Below are positions 52,301 to 55,300 of a stretch of 64,000 bases of DNA, one piece after another. The position numbers were made by a program, and so were the translations under genes. The notes under the pieces were generated by a model, which did no database searches, was not told where the DNA came from, and saw nothing but the letters and a program-made list of their open reading frames with translations. Origin of the DNA: Nemertoderma westbladi (Eukaryota; Xenacoelomorpha; Nemertodermatida; Nemertodermatidae); contig JAUCBJ010003571.1 of NCBI GenBank assembly GCA_032718475.1, positions 1 to 64,000 on the forward strand, in the 5' to 3' direction. Each line of letters starts with the position of its first letter. Positions within the stretch are counted from its first letter, which is position 1.

Positions 52301-55300
52301 GACTTGCTTCACGGGCCGCTAGGCCCGTCTCTAGTTTTAAACAAAACAACAAACTAATTTCAAAAGAACATGTTACAATATAATATTTGGTAGTAATCAG
52401 CTGTGATTTGAGTTGATTCGCTATTGAAGGATGAATTTTGAATGCGCCGTAAGCCACCCCCACCCTCCACCCCACTACCCTGGATTCGACTCATATTATG
52501 AATTCGAAAATATTACATATTAAATACTGAAAATGAATCTTTTGTTTAATAATTGGACTTGGGACTCCATATTGAAGGAGGGAGTACATATTGAACTACA
52601 ATAAATTAATATTAGTTAGTTGGGATATATAGTGAAACATTTCTTTGAACTTACCACCGTGTTATGTTCGAATATAACAGGTGCATCTATTGCAGCACCA
52701 CTAATTTTACATTCCAAAGTCAATGATTCACCGACTACAATAACACCGCCGGTGCTGACAGGGGATAACACACTCAACGTGGGTACTGCATCATAGCTTT
52801 CTGTTTAAAAAAAATATACAATCGTAGAAAAACTTTTGTAATCAAATAAAGTGCCATAATACCAGGACAATAAATAGCCTGCCTCTCGGACAATACCCAA
52901 TAAAGAGCCTACCTCAAGGGCAATACCCAATAAATAGCCTACCTCACGGACAATACCCAATAAAGAGCCTACCTCAAGGGCAATACCCAATAAATAGCCT
53001 ACCTCACGGACAATACCCAATAAATAGCCTACCCCACGGACAATACCCAATAAATAGTCTACCTCACAGGCAATACCCAATAAATAGCCTTTAGTGTTTT
53101 ATCATAACATAACATAATGTATTTCATAACTTGGAAAGGTTATCATTATAATGAGGACTTACAAAGAAACAAAAGAGGAATTAGATAGTTCTCTTAGATG
53201 CCGATAAGGAACAAATTATTTAAATGTTAATAAAAATAAAAATGCCTTTAGGTACTAAATTATATAGGCCTTACTCACTGTAGCAATGGCGATTTTTTGC
53301 TGTGTATCCTACGTCACAGTCGAATACTGGTGTGGCTGGCGCGGTAACTGCTGCAGCTGTGCACATCGGTAATTTTTGATCGCATTCAAATTCACAAACA
53401 CCTCCTTGCACTGTTATATAACCTGTGTTACAACACTTTCCTGCACCACCAGAACAGCCTGATGTTTTACAGTTGTCGGTGTTACCTGCTCCACAGGCTG
53501 AAATGATATCTGTAAAAATCACAATAAAGTGATTGTGGTGATGCAATTGTGGTTACAAAAATTAATGTTACAATTAATACAGAAAGATTATTAAACTATA
53601 TAAACATGATAATTAAATAAACTAATTACTAATTGAGAAAATAAGTTAATTAAGGTAAATGTTCGGGGTCTTACCTGGCAGAAACAATAAATACTGATGT
53701 TAGTGAACGTTTTCGACCTTACCGGGCTACTTCAGACTTTATTATGATAAAAGTTAAATTATTGTAATAATAATATTACGAGGGTTCTATGTGATTAGGT
53801 CCTAATAACATGTTATTAAGGAGAGATACGCATAAAACACAGGTTAGTAAAATACACATAGTTTATTTAAAGCTACCATTAGATATGAGTAAAATGTATT
53901 TTATTAATTCGGGGTTGTTATGACAAAAAGCGATAACGAAATCGTACTCCGGTTCATGTATACGTGTTTAGGGCAGGTACAGTAAGATGTACAGTACACG
54001 AAGTGTTAAATAGGGGTTAAGAAATGAAATAATAATCGTTATATCGTGTACAAATACAAACAACCCAATCCCCAGGATGGTAAGACACAGAGTAAAAGGT
54101 ATTAATAATATTGGGGTTAATGCGTTATGACAAAAGGCAAAAACGAAATCGTAAAATAACCCAGTCCCAGGATGGTAAGACAACGCGTAAAAGGTATTAA
54201 TAATATTGGAGTTAATATGTTATGGAATAGGGGCAATAACGAAGTCGTACTCCTGTGTGGGGTTAGACCTTAATTGACTTATTTTCGCAATTGGTAATTA
54301 GTTTATTTAATTACGATGCAACCCCTGGAATTGGCCTACCGTTGTATATCACAATATAAACATGATAACGTCTCTAACTAAACTCAATTTTGACTTACCA
54401 ATGCACTGGGTCCCCTCTGCATTGTAAGTTTGTGCTGCATCAGAGCAGACTGTCTTACAACTCCTCTCTCCTTGGCTACTTCGAACTGAAACAGATCCAG
54501 CAGCACACCTGAAATCAAAAGTAGATATCGAATAAACACTATTGATTACAATAAATTAATTCAATAAAAATAATTTTCCACCGTAATAATTTAATTCTAA
54601 TAAGAGTAGGTTGACTATAAGGTCATAAAAATTTTCACAAAATACAATTATATAACTGACTGGATGGAGGCAATTTGTTAACTTTTCAAATATACCGCAA
54701 ATTTTATAAATTTTGATAATTCGAATAATATTAGATAGAAGAATGTGAACTAGATCTGTCTGCACCTCAGTTTATCCCTAGTTCGCTCAGCCCTTGTGTG
54801 GGTCTGCGTGGTCGCCTTCATCTTGCCATCAAGCTATTCAACCTTCTCGTTCTGAGATGGACCACCATCACATTCGAAAACATCGATGCAAATTTTTTAG
54901 TTTTGACAAAACCCAACAGTTTTGACAAAACCCAACAGTTTTGACAAAACCCAACAGTTTTGACAAAACCCAACAGTTTTGATAAAACCCAACAGTTTTG
55001 ACAAAACCCAACAGTTTTGACAAAACCCAACAGTTTTGAAAAACCCAACAGTTTTGATAAAACCCAACAGTTTTGAAAAACCCAACAGTTTTGATAAAAC
55101 CCAACAGTTTTGAAAAACCCAACAGTTTTGACCAAACCCAACAGTTTTGATAAAACCCAACAGTTTTGACAAAACCCAACAGTTTTGAAAAAACCCAACA
55201 GTTTTGACAAAACCCAGCAGTTTTGACAATACCCAACAGTTTTGAAAAAAACCCAACAGTTTTGACAAAACCCAACAGTTTTGAAAAACCCAACAGTTTT

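Noticed and set aside
52805-53080. Repetitive 91-residue open frame (minus)
   Set aside because: Made by the 30-bp minisatellite in intron 4/5.
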